Assembly (NCBI GenBank): GCA_000697335.1 | Contig: JNEM01015449.1 | Coordinates: forward strand, 1 to 22,137 | Length of the DNA stretch: 22,137 nt | Reading direction: 5' to 3' | DNA from: Conidiobolus incongruus B7586 | Taxonomy: Eukaryota > Entomophthoromycota > Entomophthoromycetes > Entomophthorales > Conidiobolaceae | In this document: in pieces, positions 20,541 through 22,137 of the stretch | Position numbering within the stretch: position 1 is the stretch's first letter | Layout of the letters: every line of letters starts with the position of its first letter | The notes under the pieces: model-generated | Seen by the model: only the letters and a program-made list of their open reading frames with translations | The model's database searches: none | What the model was told of the DNA's origin: nothing | Translations under genes and position numbers: made by a program

Positions 20541-21299
20541 CCATAAGAAAATAATAACCAACTTAAAAAATAAAATATAATAAGAGCTTTTATAATATAT
20601 AAAAAATGACCCAATATACAAGGTTTAATTTCTTGAAAAATATTTCAATTAATATTAAATCAGTTAGGATAATAGTTTATAGTTAATTCCAAAATATTAT
20701 ATATTTCTATTATTATTAAATGAATAATTTAAAGGAACTATATTTATAGCTATTATTATATATCACATTATGGTGTATCATTATAAATTATTATTACACA
20801 AAATTAATAATGGGAAAGTATTAAAATTAGTAGTAAAATTGAATATAATCTTTTATATATAATATATAAAAATAAATGAATAATATAATATTAAAAATTT
20901 TTAATTTTTTGATTTATCACGCATATTATATATGTTTAAAAAAAATATTTTTTTTTCTATTAAAAAATCAACTTTTTTAAACATTATTTAATTTAATCAT
21001 GCTTAAACTAAATATTAATAAGCTAAAGTTTTTCATTTTAGTATTAATAAAAATTAATTATAAATTTTTTATAATCTATTAAAATTTGTAAATAACTCTT
21101 GAAAATAATATTTTATTTAACTTTATTATTCATTACTAAGTAAACTACTTTAAAGCTAGATATAAAACTATTTTAAACTTACCAAAATCTATAAAATTAA
21201 TTTTAATTATTATTTTTACATTATTAATAGACTAAAGAAATCTATAGAAAAATATCTATTTATTTTAATTAAAGAGTTAAAAAAGCACATTAATATTAG

Positions 21300-21326
21300 T
21301 TATATATATATATATATATTATATAT
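21300..21326. repeat. TA dinucleotide run
   Basis: Simple alternating T/A tract of about 27 bases, with one interruption, within the AT-rich right end. Confidence 0.75.
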
Positions 21327-21607
21327 TTAAAATTGAAATTTTGATTAATTAATTAATATAAAAAATAAATCTCTTATAATTTAAGCTTAAAAAATACTAA
21401 AATAGTTATAATCAAACAAAACCTACTTAGGTATAACTAAAAACCAAAGTTTTTTAAATAAATTATTAAATTATTAAATTATTTATATAATTTTTTATTA
21501 AAACACAGATTAAAATATAAAGTAAAAATAATCCTCTTTATAAAATTTAATAAATAAAATTTTTATTTCTCAGTGAATATTAATTGTTTAATAGATTATA
21601 ATAAAAT

Positions 21608-22137
21608 ATATTATTGCTATCTAGATATTAAAAGAAAATTAGTTAATTATAAGTTTTCTTTCATTTTTTTATATAATTCTTTTTAATTAGTATTTTTAAT
21701 ATAATATAAAAATATTTATAATTTAAATAATTATTATAAAACTTATAAAGTTAAAATTATAAAAAATTTCTAATTAATTTTTTAGAAAAACTACCATATC
21801 TAATATATTTATTAGATTATAGCTTATATAGTTATAATTGCTTTAAATAATTAAAAAATCACTTTATAAGAAAACAAACTATAAATAAATTTAATTGGTA
21901 TATAAAACATTAAATTTCAGTTTTTAATAAAAAGAATTATTTTTGAATTTTTAAAAATTTGTTAAAAATATAAAATATTATCAATAATAAAAAAAGGCAT
22001 TAATTTTATATTATATATTTCTTTTTGTAAGTTATATATTAAGATGTTAACTTATTTTTAATCTCAAAAAATTCTCATTATTAAAATTCTAGATTAATAT
22101 TACTTTGAATTTAAAATAAAGGGAAATTTTTTAATTT
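21608..22137 (+). repeat. Diverged repeat, right copy (cut by the window edge)
   Basis: Collinear, same-orientation partner of bases 1-530. The strongest block is 21795-21861, about 87% identical to 188-254 without gaps. It probably begins before 21608, where the left copy runs off the window, and continues past 22137. The differences include C in the left copy where the right copy has T, as expected for sequence drifting towards A+T. Family unknown. Confidence 0.6.

Larger units (their letters stand above)
20541..22137. other. Gene-free, extremely AT-rich right end
   Basis: No gene is visible. The A+T content is the highest in the window, and all six frames are full of stops. It contains a TA run (21300-21326) and, in its last 530 bases, the second copy of the edge repeat. 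Short tracts (for example around 21156-21215) hint at decayed coding sequence, but no motif supports a named element. Confidence 0.5.

Overview
The window is nuclear DNA from a very AT-rich eukaryote, most plausibly an early-diverging (non-Dikarya) fungus. The evidence is very short GT-AG introns (all 14 that I could place are 46-66 nt), compact genes with conserved fungal-type housekeeping products, and long gene-free spacers of roughly 80% or more A+T. The fungal assignment is inference; no rRNA or lineage-specific marker is present. An entomophthoralean-type fungus would fit the composition and intron size.

Layout, left to right. 1-1617 is gene-free AT-rich DNA that includes one copy of a diverged repeat. 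1944-2318 (minus) is a Tvp15/COPI-associated four-helix Golgi membrane protein. 4454-4722 (minus) is a decayed copy of APC11, the RING subunit of the anaphase-promoting complex. 5106-5697 (plus) is a four-exon UBL3/MUB-type membrane-anchored ubiquitin-fold protein ending in a CaaX box. 5698-9068 is a 3.4 kb spacer with some less AT-rich, coding-like but broken tracts. 9069-10892 (plus) is the large subunit of TFIIF (RAP74/Tfg1). 11258-12459 (minus) is a seven-exon glucose-6-phosphate 1-epimerase. 12840-15315 (minus) is a four-exon mitochondrial i-AAA protease (Yme1/FtsH). 16803-19286 (minus) is a three-exon mitochondrial elongation factor G (Mef1/GFM1). 19287-22137 is gene-free, ends in extreme AT-rich DNA, and carries a second copy, in the same orientation, of the repeat seen at the left edge.

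The genes are unrelated housekeeping functions: transcription initiation, Golgi membrane, prenylated ubiquitin-fold signalling, sugar phosphate anomer exchange, and mitochondrial proteostasis and translation. There is no operon or gene cluster logic. YME1 and MEF1 are neighbours on the same strand and both act in mitochondria, but 1.5 kb separates them. Exon models were built by hand from reading frame, GT/AG sites and family conservation, so each junction should be treated as a prediction.

I did not find a convincing new biological system. The most informative observations are the APC11 relic, whose two in-frame TGA codons sit where the family has tryptophan; the UBL3 gene, whose TGA stop directly after a CaaX box shows that TGA is a true stop here; and the pair of diverged direct repeats at the two window edges.
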